From positions 248,001 through 312,000 of the forward strand of contig NZ_BNCD01000004.1 in assembly GCF_014656295.1 (NCBI RefSeq): DNA of 64,000 nucleotides, given 5' to 3'. How positions within the stretch are numbered: the first letter of the stretch is position 1; the number at the start of each line of letters is the position of its first letter. The position numbers were made by a program, and so were the translations under genes. Under the pieces are notes generated by a model that saw nothing but the letters and a program-made list of their open reading frames with translations, ran no database searches and was not told the DNA's origin. Source of the DNA: Streptomyces sulfonofaciens. GTDB taxonomy: Bacteria; Actinomycetota; Actinomycetes; Streptomycetales; Streptomycetaceae. Shown here piece by piece: positions 17,281 through 26,628 of this stretch.

Positions 17281-18408
17281 ATGGGTGTCGGCACCAGCAG
17301 GCCACGCCAGGCACTCGGGGCGGCACGACCGCCGCTGCCCGGGTACGCAGGCACCAACCAGCTCGTCCTCGACCCGGACGAGCTGCCCGACGGGCTGGTG
17401 ATCGCCGACGAGAGCGGTTCGGTGGTCTGCTTCAACGCCGCCGCCGCCAGGATCACCGCGGTCCGCGCCACCGACGCGCTCGGCGCCCCCCTGGAGCGCG
17501 CGCTGCCCCTGGAGGACCTGGAAGGCCGTCGCTGGTGGCAGTTGACCGACCCCTACGGCGGCCTCGCCATCCGGGTCGGCCAGCCCGAGCGCAACCTCCT
17601 GCTGCCCGGTGGCCGCGAGGTGCTCGTCGCCGCCCGCTACGTGCGGGCGAGGCCCAAGGGCCCCGTACAGCGTGTGATCGTCTCGCTGCGCGACACGGAG
17701 GCCCGCCGCCGTACGGAACGCAGCCACGCCGAGCTGATCGCCACCGTCGCCCACGAACTGCGCTCCCCGCTGACCTCGGTGAAGGGCTTCACCGCCACAC
17801 TGCTCGCGAAGTGGGAGAGGTTCACCGACGACCAGAAGCGGCTGATGCTGGAGACCGTGGACGCCGACGCCAACCGCGTCACCCGGCTGATCGCCGAGCT
17901 GCTGGACATCTCCCGCATCGACTCCGGCCGTCTTGAGGTACGCCGCCAGCCCGTCGACATCGGCGCCGCCGTCGGCCGGCACATCCAGGCGCACGTCGCC
18001 GCCGGCCGGCCCGCCGACCGCTTCCTGGTGCGGATCCGCCACCCGCTGCCCGCCCTGTGGGCCGATCCGGACAAGATCGACCAGGTGCTGAGCAACCTGC
18101 TGGAAAATGCCGTGCGGCACGGCGAGGGAACCGTCACCATCGACGTCGAGCCCGCCGACGCGTCCCGCGAGCGGGGCGGTGGCACCACGGTCACCGTCAG
18201 CGACGAAGGCCCCGGCATCCCGGAGGAGTCCATGAAGCGCGTCTTCACCCGCTTCTGGCGGGGCAGCAAGCGCGGCGGCACCGGCCTGGGCCTCTACATC
18301 GTCAAGGGCATCGTCGAGGCGCACGGTGGGGTTATCACCGTCGGCCGGGCCCCCGGCGGCGGCGCGCAGTTCCGATTCACCCTGCCCGTGAGCGCCCCGG
18401 CCTTCTGA
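17281..18408 (+). CDS. PAS-containing sensor histidine kinase, orphan
   Basis: A 375-residue cytoplasmic kinase with no membrane helix. A PAS-like domain (about 33-135) contains DGLVIADESGSVVCFN. The HisKA phosphoacceptor is His158 in VAHELRSPL. The HATPase domain shows the N box (NLLENAVRH), G1 (DEGPGIP), F box (FTRFWRG) and G2 (GGTGLGLYIV). All boxes are intact, so it should be active. No response regulator is encoded nearby, so its partner is elsewhere. ATG 17281 lies 54 bp after the methyltransferase gene. A soluble PAS suggests an intracellular signal; this is an inference. Confidence 0.88.
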   Translation: MGVGTSRPRQALGAARPPLPGYAGTNQLVLDPDELPDGLVIADESGSVVCFNAAAARITAVRATDALGAPLERALPLEDLEGRRWWQLTDPYGGLAIRVGQPERNLLLPGGREVLVAARYVRARPKGPVQRVIVSLRDTEARRRTERSHAELIATVAHELRSPLTSVKGFTATLLAKWERFTDDQKRLMLETVDADANRVTRLIAELLDISRIDSGRLEVRRQPVDIGAAVGRHIQAHVAAGRPADRFLVRIRHPLPALWADPDKIDQVLSNLLENAVRHGEGTVTIDVEPADASRERGGGTTVTVSDEGPGIPEESMKRVFTRFWRGSKRGGTGLGLYIVKGIVEAHGGVITVGRAPGGGAQFRFTLPVSAPAF

Positions 18409-18596
18409 GCCCGGAGCGCCCGCGGGCGCCGCCGCCCACGGCCACCCCGTTAGACTCGGCCACTGGCACCTTTGCGTCCCCCGTCACCCACACCGGGCCG
18501 GCACGGCCCCGCACCGACGGGACGCCCTGCGGGACGCAGGGACGGCGCCGGGGACACCGGGGACCATCAGCCAGCCAACCGGAAGCACGGGAAGAT

Positions 18597-19730
18597 ATGT
18601 CGGCACCCAATAAGTCGTACGACCCTGTCGAGGTCGAGGCACTGAAACCGGAAGAGATCGAGCGCATGCGGGACGAGGCGCTCGCCGCCTTCGCGGCCGC
18701 CGCCGACCTCCAGCAGCTCCAGGAGGCCAAGACCGCCCACACCGGCGGCAGCTCCCCGCTGGCGCTCGCCAACCGCGAGATCGGCGCCCTGCCCCCGCAG
18801 GCCAAGGCCGACGCCGGCAAGCGCGTCGGCCAGGCCCGAGCCGCCGTGGGCCGCGCCCTGGCCGCCCGGCAGGGCGAGCTGGAGGCCGAGCGGGACGCCC
18901 GGGTGCTGGTCGAGGAGGCCGTGGACGTCACGCTGCCCTACGACCGCACCCCCTCGGGGGCGCGCCACCCGCTGACCACGTTCATGGAGCGGGTCGCCGA
19001 CGTCTTCGTCGCCATGGGGTACGAGATCGCCGAGGGCCCCGAGGCGGAGGCCGAGTGGTTCAACTTCGACGCGCTCAACTTCACCCCCGACCACCCGGCC
19101 CGGCAGATGCAGGACACCTTCTTCGTCCGCGGTCCGCAGGGCGCGGGCGACGACGAGTCGGCGTCCGGTGTGGTGCTGCGCACCCACACCTCCCCGGTGC
19201 AGGCCCGCGCCCTGCTCGGCCGTGAGCTGCCCGTCTACGTCGTCTGCCCGGGCCGCGTCTACCGCACGGACGAGCTGGACGCCACGCACACCCCGGTCTT
19301 CCACCAGATCGAGCTGCTCGCGGTCGACGAGGGCCTGACCATGGCCGATCTGAAGGGCACGCTGGACCACATGGTGCAGTCGCTCTTCGGCGCCGGCATG
19401 AAGACCAGGCTGCGGCCCAACTACTTCCCCTTCACCGAGCCGTCCGCCGAGATGGACATGCTCTGCTACGTCTGCAAGGGCGCGTCCGTCGGCAACCCGG
19501 ACCGGCCCTGCCGGACGTGCGCCAGCGAGGGCTGGATCGAGCTCGGCGGCTGCGGCATGGTCAACCCGCGGGTGCTGGTCGCCTGCGGTGTCGACCCCGG
19601 GAGGTACAGCGGATTCGCCTTCGGGTTCGGCATCGAGCGGATGCTGATGTTCCGCCACAACATCGAGGACATGCGAGACATGGTCGAGGGTGACGTCCGG
19701 TTCACCCGGCCGTTCGGGATGGAGATCTGA
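18597..19730 (+). CDS. pheS: Phenylalanyl-tRNA synthetase alpha chain
   Basis: A 377-residue class II synthetase subunit that activates Phe and charges tRNA-Phe as an alpha2-beta2 enzyme. An N-terminal coiled-coil (about 20-105) is followed by motif 1 ([14 protein letters not shown]), motif 2 ([15 protein letters not shown]) and motif 3 ([13 protein letters not shown]). A cysteine-rich insert (CYVCKG...CRTC) is typical of actinobacterial PheS. ATG 18597 follows GGAAGCACGGGAAG. Its stop shares one base with the pheT start. Confidence 0.95.
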   Translation: MSAPNKSYDPVEVEALKPEEIERMRDEALAAFAAAADLQQLQEAKTAHTGGSSPLALANREIGALPPQAKADAGKRVGQARAAVGRALAARQGELEAERDARVLVEEAVDVTLPYDRTPSGARHPLTTFMERVADVFVAMGYEIAEGPEAEAEWFNFDALNFTPDHPARQMQDTFFVRGPQGAGDDESASGVVLRTHTSPVQARALLGRELPVYVVCPGRVYRTDELDATHTPVFHQIELLAVDEGLTMADLKGTLDHMVQSLFGAGMKTRLRPNYFPFTEPSAEMDMLCYVCKGASVGNPDRPCRTCASEGWIELGGCGMVNPRVLVACGVDPGRYSGFAFGFGIERMLMFRHNIEDMRDMVEGDVRFTRPFGMEI

Positions 19731-22297
19731 TGCGGGTCCCGCTTTCCTGGCTGCGGGAGTACGTCGACCTGCCGGCCACCGAGACCGGCCGCGACGTGCA
19801 GGCCAAGCTGGTCTCGGCCGGTCTAGAGGTGGAGACCGTCGAGCACCTCGGCGCCGACATCAAGGGCCCGCTGGTGGTCGGCAAGGTACTGACCATCGAG
19901 GAGCTGACGGGCTTCAAGAAGCCGATCCGGTACTGCACCGTCGACGTCGGCGCCGCCGGGGGCACCGCCCAGGCATTCGGCTCCGGGGCAGGCACGGGCG
20001 AGCCGCAGGAGATCGTCTGCGGTGCCACCAACTTCTCCGTCGGCGACAAGGTCGTCGTCTCCCTGCCCGGGGCCGTACTGCCCGGCGGGTTCGAGATCGC
20101 CGAGCGCAAGACGTACGGCCGGATGTCCCGCGGCATGATCTGCTCCAGCAACGAGCTGGGCATCGGCGACGACGGCGCGCACGGCATCCTCGTCCTGCCG
20201 CCGGAGCACGAGGTGGGCACCGATGCCATCGAACTGCTCGAACTGGTCGACGAGGTCCTCGACATCGCCGTCACGCCCGACCGCGGCTACTGCCTCTCGC
20301 TGCGCGGCGTGGCCCGCGAGGCCGCCATCGCCTACGGCGTGGCGCTGCGCGACCCGGCCCTGCTCGACGTCCCCGCGGCGAACACCGCCGGCTACCCCGT
20401 CCAGGTCGCCGACCTGGACGGCTGCGACCGCTTCACCGCCCGCACCGTCACCGGCCTGAACCCGGAGGCGCGCTCCCCGATCTGGCTCCAGCGCCGCCTG
20501 CAGAAGGCCGGCATGCGCGCGATCTCCCTCGCCGTGGACGTCACCAACTACGTCATGCTGGAACTCGGCCAGCCCCTGCACGCCTACGACAGGCACCGTG
20601 TCGAGGGCCCCATCGGCGTGCGGCGCGCGCGGCCCGGCGAGAAGCTCACCACGCTCGACGACGTCGAGAGGGTGCTCGACCCCGAGGACCTGGTGATCAC
20701 CGACGACCGGGGCCCCATCGGGCTCGCCGGCGTCATGGGCGGCGCGCACACCGAGATCGCGGACGCCACCGCCGACCCCGAGACCGGGGAGATCGCGGGC
20801 AGCACGGACGTCGTCATCGAGGCCGCGCACTTCGCGCCGGTCTCCATCGCCCGCACCGCCCGCCGGCACAAGCTCTCCTCCGAGGCGTCCCGGCGCTTCG
20901 AGCGAGGTGTCGACCCGGGGGCCGCCTCCGCCGCCGCCCAGCGCACCGTCGACCTGCTGGTGCTGCTCGCGGGCGGCACCGCGGACCCCGGCGTCACCGA
21001 GGTCGTCGCGCCCCGGGCACCGGGCACCATCACCATCCCGGCCGACCACCCCGACCGGGTCGCGGGCCTCGCCTACGGCCGTGAGACGGTCGTCCGCCGC
21101 CTCCAGGAGATCGGCTGCGACGTCATCGGGCAGGACGAGCTGGTCGTCACGGTGCCGTCCTGGCGCCCCGACCTGACCGACCCGAACGACCTCGCCGAGG
21201 AGGTCATCCGACTGGAGGGCTACGAGAACCTCCCCTCCACCCTGCCCAGGCCCCCCGCCGGCCGCGGACTGACCGACCGGCAGCGGATGCACCGCCGGGT
21301 CGGCCGGGCGCTGGCCGGCGCAGGGTACGTGGAGGCGCCGAACTACCCGTTCGTCAGCGAGTCGGTCTTCGACCAGCTCAACCTCGAAGAGGACGACCCG
21401 GCCCGCCGTGTCGTCACCCTCGTCAACCCGCTCTCCGACGAGGAGCCGGCGCTGCGCACGACGCTGCTGCCCGGACTGCTGGGCGCGCTGCGCCGCAACG
21501 ACGGCCGCGGCAGCCACGACCTGGCGCTCTTCGAGACCGGTCTGGTCTTCCAGCCCCGTGAGCACCTCCGGGTCGCCGCGCGGCTCCCCGTCGACCGGCG
21601 GCCCAGTGACGAGGAGATCGTCACCCTGACCGAGGCGCTGCCCGTCCAGCCCCGGCACGCCGCCGTCGTCCTCGCCGGCGCACGTGAACGGGCCGGCTGG
21701 TGGGGCACGGACCGGCCCGCGGAATGGGCCGACGCCGTAGAGGCGGCCCGGATCATCGCCCGGGAGATCGGCGCGGAGCTGATCGTGCGGGCGGGCCGCT
21801 ACGGCCCCTGGCACCCGGGCCGGTGCGCCGAGCTCGCCGTGCGGCCGGCCGGCGGCGACGGCGGCGTGCAGGTCATCGGGCACGCCGGCGAGCTGCACCC
21901 CGGCGTCGTCAAGGCGCTCGGACTGCCGGCCCGCACCTGCGCGATGGAGCTGGACCTCGACCGGCTCCAGGAGGCCGGCCGGGGTGTGGTGCAGGCACCG
22001 TCGATCTCCACCTTCCCGGTCGCCACCCAGGATGTCGCCCTCGTCGTCGACTCCGCGGTGCCGGCCGCGGACGTCGAGGCCGCGCTGCGCGAGGGTGCGG
22101 GTGAACTGCTTGAGTCCCTGCGACTGTTCGACGTGTTCACCGGTGAGCAGATCGGCGCGGGCCGCAAGTCCCTCGCGTACGCCCTGCGGTTCCGCGCCGC
22201 GGACCGCACCCTGACCGTCGAGGAGGCGAGCGCCGCCCGGGACGCGGCCGTCGCGTTGGCCGCCGAGCGCGTCGGGGCGGTGCTGCGCGGGGCGTGA
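19730..22297 (+). CDS. pheT: Phenylalanyl-tRNA synthetase beta chain
   Basis: An 855-residue beta subunit with the family order: tRNA-binding OB fold (about 40-160), B3/4 editing domain (about 220-400; hydrolyses mischarged Tyr-tRNA-Phe), B5 domain (about 430-500), catalytic-like core, and C-terminal ferredoxin-fold anticodon-binding domain (about 760-855). The start [15 protein letters not shown] is standard. ATG 19730 overlaps the pheS stop by one base (TGATG), so expression is coupled. A long perfect hairpin ends the operon. Confidence 0.95.
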   Translation: MRVPLSWLREYVDLPATETGRDVQAKLVSAGLEVETVEHLGADIKGPLVVGKVLTIEELTGFKKPIRYCTVDVGAAGGTAQAFGSGAGTGEPQEIVCGATNFSVGDKVVVSLPGAVLPGGFEIAERKTYGRMSRGMICSSNELGIGDDGAHGILVLPPEHEVGTDAIELLELVDEVLDIAVTPDRGYCLSLRGVAREAAIAYGVALRDPALLDVPAANTAGYPVQVADLDGCDRFTARTVTGLNPEARSPIWLQRRLQKAGMRAISLAVDVTNYVMLELGQPLHAYDRHRVEGPIGVRRARPGEKLTTLDDVERVLDPEDLVITDDRGPIGLAGVMGGAHTEIADATADPETGEIAGSTDVVIEAAHFAPVSIARTARRHKLSSEASRRFERGVDPGAASAAAQRTVDLLVLLAGGTADPGVTEVVAPRAPGTITIPADHPDRVAGLAYGRETVVRRLQEIGCDVIGQDELVVTVPSWRPDLTDPNDLAEEVIRLEGYENLPSTLPRPPAGRGLTDRQRMHRRVGRALAGAGYVEAPNYPFVSESVFDQLNLEEDDPARRVVTLVNPLSDEEPALRTTLLPGLLGALRRNDGRGSHDLALFETGLVFQPREHLRVAARLPVDRRPSDEEIVTLTEALPVQPRHAAVVLAGARERAGWWGTDRPAEWADAVEAARIIAREIGAELIVRAGRYGPWHPGRCAELAVRPAGGDGGVQVIGHAGELHPGVVKALGLPARTCAMELDLDRLQEAGRGVVQAPSISTFPVATQDVALVVDSAVPAADVEAALREGAGELLESLRLFDVFTGEQIGAGRKSLAYALRFRAADRTLTVEEASAARDAAVALAAERVGAVLRGA

Positions 22298-22315
22298 GCC
22301 GAGCGCGCACCCCTT

Positions 22316-22353
22316 GTGAGGGGCGGATCCGCTCCGGCGGATCCGCCCCTCAC
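22316..22353 (+). terminator. 17-bp perfect hairpin terminator after pheT
   Basis: GTGAGGGGCGGATCCGC pairs perfectly with its complement around a TCCG loop, 19 bp after the pheT stop. There is no T-tract, as is common for actinobacterial terminators. The stem is unusually long and mismatch-free. Confidence 0.85.
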
Positions 22354-22412
22354 CCGTTCAGCTCCGGGGCCCGCCCGCGTACCGTGTGCGGCGGCCGGAG
22401 CGCGGTATCCGG

Positions 22413-22429
22413 TTCACACCCCGTGTGAA
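22413..22429. promoter_or_regulatory. Palindrome upstream of the HTH/TPR regulator
   Basis: TTCACAC CCC GTGTGAA is perfect with 7-bp arms, 170 bp before the regulator start. The half-site GTGTGAA also occurs at about 24944, upstream of the small membrane gene. It could be an operator, perhaps for autoregulation; the binding protein is unknown. Confidence 0.45.
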
Positions 22430-22598
22430 GGGAAAGCTCTCCTGCGCGGGCAGCGCGATAGCCTGCGGGGGGTACGGCTGCGCAAGCGGCCGCCGCGCAC
22501 CGCGGGCCCGTCGGATGACGCCGCAGCAGACAGTCGTGTGCCGCCGACCGACCGCTCGCCCCAGCCGTCCTGTCCGCAGCGCGCCTTCGGAGGGTACG

Positions 22599-23939
22599 AT
22601 GCAGCCCAACACCCTGCTCGACGCGATCCTCGACGAAGCGGGCATCTCGCACGCGGGCCTGGCGGCCCACGTCAACCAGGCCGGCAAAGCCCGCGGTCTG
22701 GCGCTCAGATACGAACACACCGCGGTGGCACGCTGGCTCAAGGGCCAGCGGCCGCGCGGACAGGTGCCCGATCTGATCTGCGAGGTGCTCGCAGCCCGGT
22801 TGCACCGGCCCGTCACCCTGGACGACATAGGCCTCGGCGTGCCCGGCAGGCCCGCGCCGCCCGGCGCCACCTCGCTCTCCGGCTTCGTCGAGCGGGCCAC
22901 GGCCCTGTGGCGCTCCGACGAGCAGCAGCGCCCGCACCTCCTCGGCGCCCCCGCCGTCACCGGCACGCCCGCGGTGATGCCCGTCTGGGAGTGGGAGAAC
23001 CCGCCGGAGGACGTCGACGTGTCCCGCGGCGGGCGGCACCGGGTGAGCATGAGCGACATCGGCGTACTGCGCGCCGCCCGCTCCCACTACGAGCAGATGT
23101 ACCGCAAGGCGGGCGGCGTGGCGACGCGCCTGCGCATCGTCGGCTTCCTCAACGCGGAGGCCGCGCCGCTGCTGCGCGGCAGCTACACCGACCCCACCGG
23201 GCGCCAACTGCACCGTGCCACCGGCGGCCTGGTCGCCATCGCGGGCATCTGCGCCTACGACTCCGACGCACACGGCCTCGCGCAGCGCTACTTCCACCAG
23301 GCGCTGCGGCTCGCCAAGGCCAGCGGCGACCGCGGACTCGGTGCCTATGTGATCGCGCTGCTGGTCAACCAGTCGCTGTTCATACGGGAGTACCGGCAGG
23401 CCGTCGCCTTCGCGGAGGCCGCGCTGCGCGCCGCGGGCCGGCACATCACCCCCGCCCTGGCCTCCGACCTGTACGCGATGCAGGCCAAGGCCTACGCGCA
23501 CCTCGGCGACGGCAGCAGCGCGCTGTCGTGCATCCGCCGCGCGGAGGTCGCGGCCGACCGGATCCGGCGCGGCCACGAGCCGGACGAGACCGGCTACGTC
23601 CAGCCGGGCCTGGTCAACGTCCAGGTGGCGGAGGCACTGCTGAGCCTCGGTGACCTCGCGGCCGCGCAGGAGCACGCCGCCGCCGCGGTCGGCAGTCCGG
23701 CGCACGACCGCGGCAGGGTGCACAGGCTCGCCATCCTCAGCCAGATCGAACTGCGCCAGGGCAACGCCGACCAGGCGGTGGCCACGGCCGTACAGATGGC
23801 GGAACAGGCGCGCGGCATGGAGTCGCAGCGGCTGCGCGACCGGCTGCGGGCGGTACGCGAGCATCTCGTCCGCAGCGGTGGTGCGGGCACCTCGGAGGCG
23901 GCGGAGCTCATCGACGGCGCGCTGCGCGTCCCCCTCTGA
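22599..23939 (+). CDS. HTH/TPR transcriptional regulator, NsdA-like
   Basis: A 446-residue protein. The N-terminal region (about 1-75) is a helix-turn-helix of the XRE-like type (GISHAGLAAHVNQAG, YEHTAVARWLKGQRPRGQV). The rest is alpha-solenoid with TPR-like helices (GLAQRYFHQALRLAKASGD, DLYAMQAKAYAHLGDGSSA, VAEALLSLGDLAAAQEHA). This build matches NsdA/NsdB-type regulators, which act on antibiotic production and development in Streptomyces; that role here is by family only. ATG 22599 has GGAGGG 6 bases upstream. It is 52 bp before the Nudix gene and may be co-transcribed with it. Confidence 0.8.
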   Translation: MQPNTLLDAILDEAGISHAGLAAHVNQAGKARGLALRYEHTAVARWLKGQRPRGQVPDLICEVLAARLHRPVTLDDIGLGVPGRPAPPGATSLSGFVERATALWRSDEQQRPHLLGAPAVTGTPAVMPVWEWENPPEDVDVSRGGRHRVSMSDIGVLRAARSHYEQMYRKAGGVATRLRIVGFLNAEAAPLLRGSYTDPTGRQLHRATGGLVAIAGICAYDSDAHGLAQRYFHQALRLAKASGDRGLGAYVIALLVNQSLFIREYRQAVAFAEAALRAAGRHITPALASDLYAMQAKAYAHLGDGSSALSCIRRAEVAADRIRRGHEPDETGYVQPGLVNVQVAEALLSLGDLAAAQEHAAAAVGSPAHDRGRVHRLAILSQIELRQGNADQAVATAVQMAEQARGMESQRLRDRLRAVREHLVRSGGAGTSEAAELIDGALRVPL

Positions 23940-23991
23940 GCACACCACTGCTGCGATATTGCCATCTACCCGATCGGAAGGTGGCAGAACC

Positions 23992-24546
23992 GTGCAGTGG
24001 AGAAAACAAAGCGAACAAACCGTCTATGCGAACCGCTGGTTCGACGTCAACCTTGCGGATGTGGAGCTGCCCGACGGGAAGCATCTGGACCACTTCCTCA
24101 TCCGGCTGCGGCCGGTCGCGGTCGCCACGGTCGTCAACGAGGCCAACGAGGTCCTGCTGCTGTGGCGGCACCGTTTCATCACCGACAGTTGGGGCTGGGA
24201 GCTGCCCGCCGGAGTGGTCGAGGACGGCGAGGACGTCGCCCGCGCCGCGGCGCGCGAGCTGGAGGAGGAGACCGGCTGGCGGCCGGGACCGCTGCGGCAC
24301 CTGATGACCGTGGAGCCGTCCAACGGCCTGTCCGACGCCAGGCACCACATCTACTGGTCCGACACCGCGGTCTGCATCGGCCACCCGGTGGACGACTTCG
24401 AGTCGGACCGCCGCGAGTGGGTCCCCCTCAAACTCGTCCCCGACATGGTGGCCCGCGGTGAGGTCCCGGCCGCCAACATGGCGGCGGCCCTGCTCCTGCT
24501 GCACCATCTCAGGCTGGGGCAGGACGCCTTACCGCATCCCTCCTGA
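23992..24546 (+). CDS. Nudix hydrolase with TTA codon (ADP-ribose pyrophosphatase-like)
   Basis: A 184-residue Nudix protein. The Nudix box is complete (Gly74, Glu80, then RELEEETGW at 88-96). Length and the preceding GWELPAGVVEDGE resemble ADP-ribose/NDP-sugar pyrophosphatases, but substrate prediction within Nudix is weak. GTG 23992 has GGAAGGTGG upstream. Codon 180 (24529-24531) is TTA, which Streptomyces reads with the developmentally controlled tRNA encoded by bldA; it lies five codons from the end. It follows the HTH/TPR regulator and converges with a small membrane gene that also has a TTA. Confidence 0.88.
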   Translation: MQWRKQSEQTVYANRWFDVNLADVELPDGKHLDHFLIRLRPVAVATVVNEANEVLLLWRHRFITDSWGWELPAGVVEDGEDVARAAARELEEETGWRPGPLRHLMTVEPSNGLSDARHHIYWSDTAVCIGHPVDDFESDRREWVPLKLVPDMVARGEVPAANMAAALLLLHHLRLGQDALPHPS

Positions 24547-24565
24547 TCCCCGGATCAGCGGCGGC

Positions 24566-24823
24566 CTAGGGGCCGAGCAACTGCCAGAGCGCCACGACCA
24601 GCGTCCCCACCGCGGTCAGCGCCGCGACGGCGGGCAGTGGCCAGCGGGTGTGCTCGAGAGCGGCCACCCGCGCGTTCAGGTCGTCCTGTTCCTTGGCACT
24701 CTGTTCGTCGCGCTGGGTGAGCAACGCCATATGGCCTTCCATACGGGTGAGGCCCACATCCAGCCGTCTGCGTAACTCTGCGAGGTCCTCCAGGACCACG
24801 GGATGCTCGGGGTCGGGGGTCAC
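24566..24823 (-). CDS. Small coiled-coil membrane protein with TTA codon
   Basis: An 85-residue protein. An N-terminal amphipathic coiled-coil (about 10-58, LEDLAELRRRLDVG to LNARVAALEH) is followed by one C-terminal membrane helix (about 62-83, ending WQLLGP), so it is tail-anchored with the coil in the cytoplasm. GTG 24823 has AAGGAG about 9 bases upstream. Codon 17 (24775-24773) is TTA, predicting bldA dependence. No enzymatic motif; it could be a scaffold or phage-holin-like protein. Only 19 bp separate its 3' end from the Nudix gene. Confidence 0.72.
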   Translation of the reverse strand: MTPDPEHPVVLEDLAELRRRLDVGLTRMEGHMALLTQRDEQSAKEQDDLNARVAALEHTRWPLPAVAALTAVGTLVVALWQLLGP

Positions 24824-24956
24824 GGAGTCCGCTCCTTTCCATAGGTGTCACATCCCCTTGTGTACATACGGAAAGTCAATCGGCCTGGTGGGCGCGGCGA
24901 AAGAGTGTGCGGCTGTCGGGTGTGTGTTAGTGGCGCACACGGCGTGTGAAAGTAGT

Positions 24957-24986
24957 GTGCCCGGTACTCCCAGGGGTACCGGGCAC
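24957..24986 (-). terminator. Terminator of the 3-hydroxyacyl-CoA dehydrogenase gene
   Basis: GTGCCCGGTAC pairs with GTACCGGGCAC (11 bp) around an 8-nt loop, about 50 bp beyond the stop of the minus-strand dehydrogenase gene. Confidence 0.75.
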
Positions 24987-25034
24987 GAACACGGCTACAC
25001 GGAGTGATGCGTTCCGGGATTGCTGCCGGTGACC

Positions 25035-25907
25035 TCAGGCGTAGACGTAGAAGCCCGAGCCGGTCTTGCGCCCGAGCCGGCCGGCGTCGACCATCCGTTG
25101 CAGCAGCGGGGGAGCGGCGTACAGCGGCTCCTTGTACTCCTCGTACATCGACGTGGCCACCGAGACGACGGTGTCCAGGCCGATCAGGTCCGCGAGCCGC
25201 AGCGGTCCCATGGGGTGGGCGCAGCCCAGCACCATGCCGTCGTCGATGTCCTCGCGGCTGGCGATGCCCGACTCGAACATCCTGACGGCGGCGAGCAGGT
25301 ACGGGATGAGCAGGGCGTTGACGACGAAGCCCGAGCGGTCCTGGGCCCGGATCGCATGCTTGCCCAGCGCCTTCTCCACCAGGGCCAGCGCCCGGCTGAT
25401 GGTGCCCTCGGAGGTGGTCAGCGCCGGGATCAGCTCGACCAGTTGCTGCACCGGGGCCGGGTTGAAGAAGTGGATGCCGATGACGAGGTCCGGGCGGGTG
25501 GTGGCGACGGCCAGCCTGACCAGCGGGATCGAGGAGGTGTTGGACGCGAGGATGGCGTCCCGCCGGGTCACCACCTGATCGAGCACCTGGAAGATCTCGG
25601 TCTTGACCTGCTCGTTCTCCACGACGGCCTCGATGACCAGATCGCGGTCGGCGAACTCGCCGAGGTCGGTGGTGAAGCTCAGCCGTTCCTGCGCGGCCTC
25701 CCGGTCCGCCTCGCTGATCTTGCCGCGCTCGGCCGCCCGGGAGAGTGAGTTGTGCAGCCGGGTGCGGCCGATCTCCAGGGCCTCGCCGGTGGTCTCCGCG
25801 ACCATGACCTGGAGGCCGGCACGGGCACACACCTCCGCGATGCCCGCTCCCATCTGGCCGCAGCCGACCACACCGACGCGTGCGATGTCGGTCAGGGTGT
25901 CCGTCAC
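25035..25907 (-). CDS. 3-hydroxyacyl/3-hydroxybutyryl-CoA dehydrogenase
   Basis: A 290-residue enzyme that interconverts 3-hydroxyacyl-CoA and 3-oxoacyl-CoA using NAD(P). The N-terminal Rossmann fold has GCGQMG (residues 15-20), the catalytic His lies in GIHFFNPAP, and the C-terminal helical dimerisation domain runs from GFVVNALLIPYL to ETGSGFYVYA-like KTGSGFYVYA. Length equals the single-domain PaaH/Hbd family, without a hydratase domain. GTG 25907 has AAAGGGACGA upstream. It is monocistronic between two terminators. Confidence 0.92.
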   Translation of the reverse strand: MTDTLTDIARVGVVGCGQMGAGIAEVCARAGLQVMVAETTGEALEIGRTRLHNSLSRAAERGKISEADREAAQERLSFTTDLGEFADRDLVIEAVVENEQVKTEIFQVLDQVVTRRDAILASNTSSIPLVRLAVATTRPDLVIGIHFFNPAPVQQLVELIPALTTSEGTISRALALVEKALGKHAIRAQDRSGFVVNALLIPYLLAAVRMFESGIASREDIDDGMVLGCAHPMGPLRLADLIGLDTVVSVATSMYEEYKEPLYAAPPLLQRMVDAGRLGRKTGSGFYVYA

Positions 25908-26000
25908 TTCGTCCCTTTCGTGATCCTCGACTCCGGCGGCCGCGCCGGTACGTCCGCGGGGCCCGCCTCGGGCTGCACGGTACTCCGCACGGCCGCACCG

Positions 26001-26040
26001 TCCGCCGACCGGGTCGGACGTGCCGACCCGGTCGGACGGA
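26001..26040 (-). terminator. Terminator of the DUF1918 gene
   Basis: CCGACCGGGTCGG and CCGACCCGGTCGG are 13-bp perfect arms around ACGTG, with outer TCCG/CGGA across one bulge. They lie about 65 bp past the minus-strand DUF1918 stop. Confidence 0.7.
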
Positions 26041-26103
26041 GGGGGCGGATCTGTGAATCTGCGGTGGGGCGGGGGTGTGGGGACCGGGCGCGGTGGGCGC
26101 GCG

Positions 26104-26298
26104 CTACCGCGCGCTCTCCTCGTGCCGGACGACCGAGTCGGGGCCCGGTGACATCACGGCCTCGTGCCCGTCCTCGAAGCGCACGCGGTACGGGGGATTG
26201 CCGTCGGTGCCGAGGACTTCGACGATCTGTGCGACCTTGTCCACCTGTCCGACGACCCTGCCGTGCACCAGCAGCCGGTCGCCCTTGGTTGCCTGCAT
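26104..26298 (-). CDS. DUF1918 small protein
   Basis: A 64-residue protein. MQATKGDRLLVHGRVVGQ starts an SH3-like barrel; GNPPYRVRFEDGHEAVMSPGPD is the DUF1918 signature seen in many actinobacteria. The function is unknown; the fold suggests nucleic acid or protein binding. ATG 26298 has GAGGAGG 8 bases upstream; a longer open frame lacks homology-like sequence. It is monocistronic. Confidence 0.85.
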   Translation of the reverse strand: MQATKGDRLLVHGRVVGQVDKVAQIVEVLGTDGNPPYRVRFEDGHEAVMSPGPDSVVRHEESAR

Positions 26299-26628
26299 CG
26301 GAGTGACCTCCTCGTCACGCCCGGTGGGGGCCGCCCCGGGATGGCCGGTGCGGGTCCCGTCCGGGGCCAGCGTTCCGTGGTCTGTCCGCGTCTGCAATTT
26401 TACGACCGGTTCGTGGTCGGCGGCGATCCGGGCGCCACGCGAAACGGCCCCGGGCCGTCGAGCGCGGCGGCCACCGGACCCTCGGCGGGGCGGGCCCACC
26501 GCCGCCCGCGGTCCCTGTCCGCGGCGGTGGCCCCTGTCGCCTCCCGCGGCTCCGGTCCCCGTCGTCGCCTCTGCCCCCTCTGCCCCGTCCGGTCCGCCTG
26601 CCCGTTCACCCGTCTGCCCGAATGCCCG
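26299..26628. other. Intergenic stretch, no gene seen
   Basis: This 330-bp region lies upstream of DUF1918 and downstream of the EamA gene (both minus strand). It contains an AT-richer patch (CAATTTTACGACC near 26396) that could be part of the DUF1918 promoter. The rest is Arg/Pro-rich in translation and looks non-coding. No clear hairpin was found. Confidence 0.5.

Noticed and set aside
19823..21898. A 691-codon minus-strand frame opposite pheT
   Set aside because: Its codon-position pattern mirrors pheT and the translation lacks any recognisable motif.
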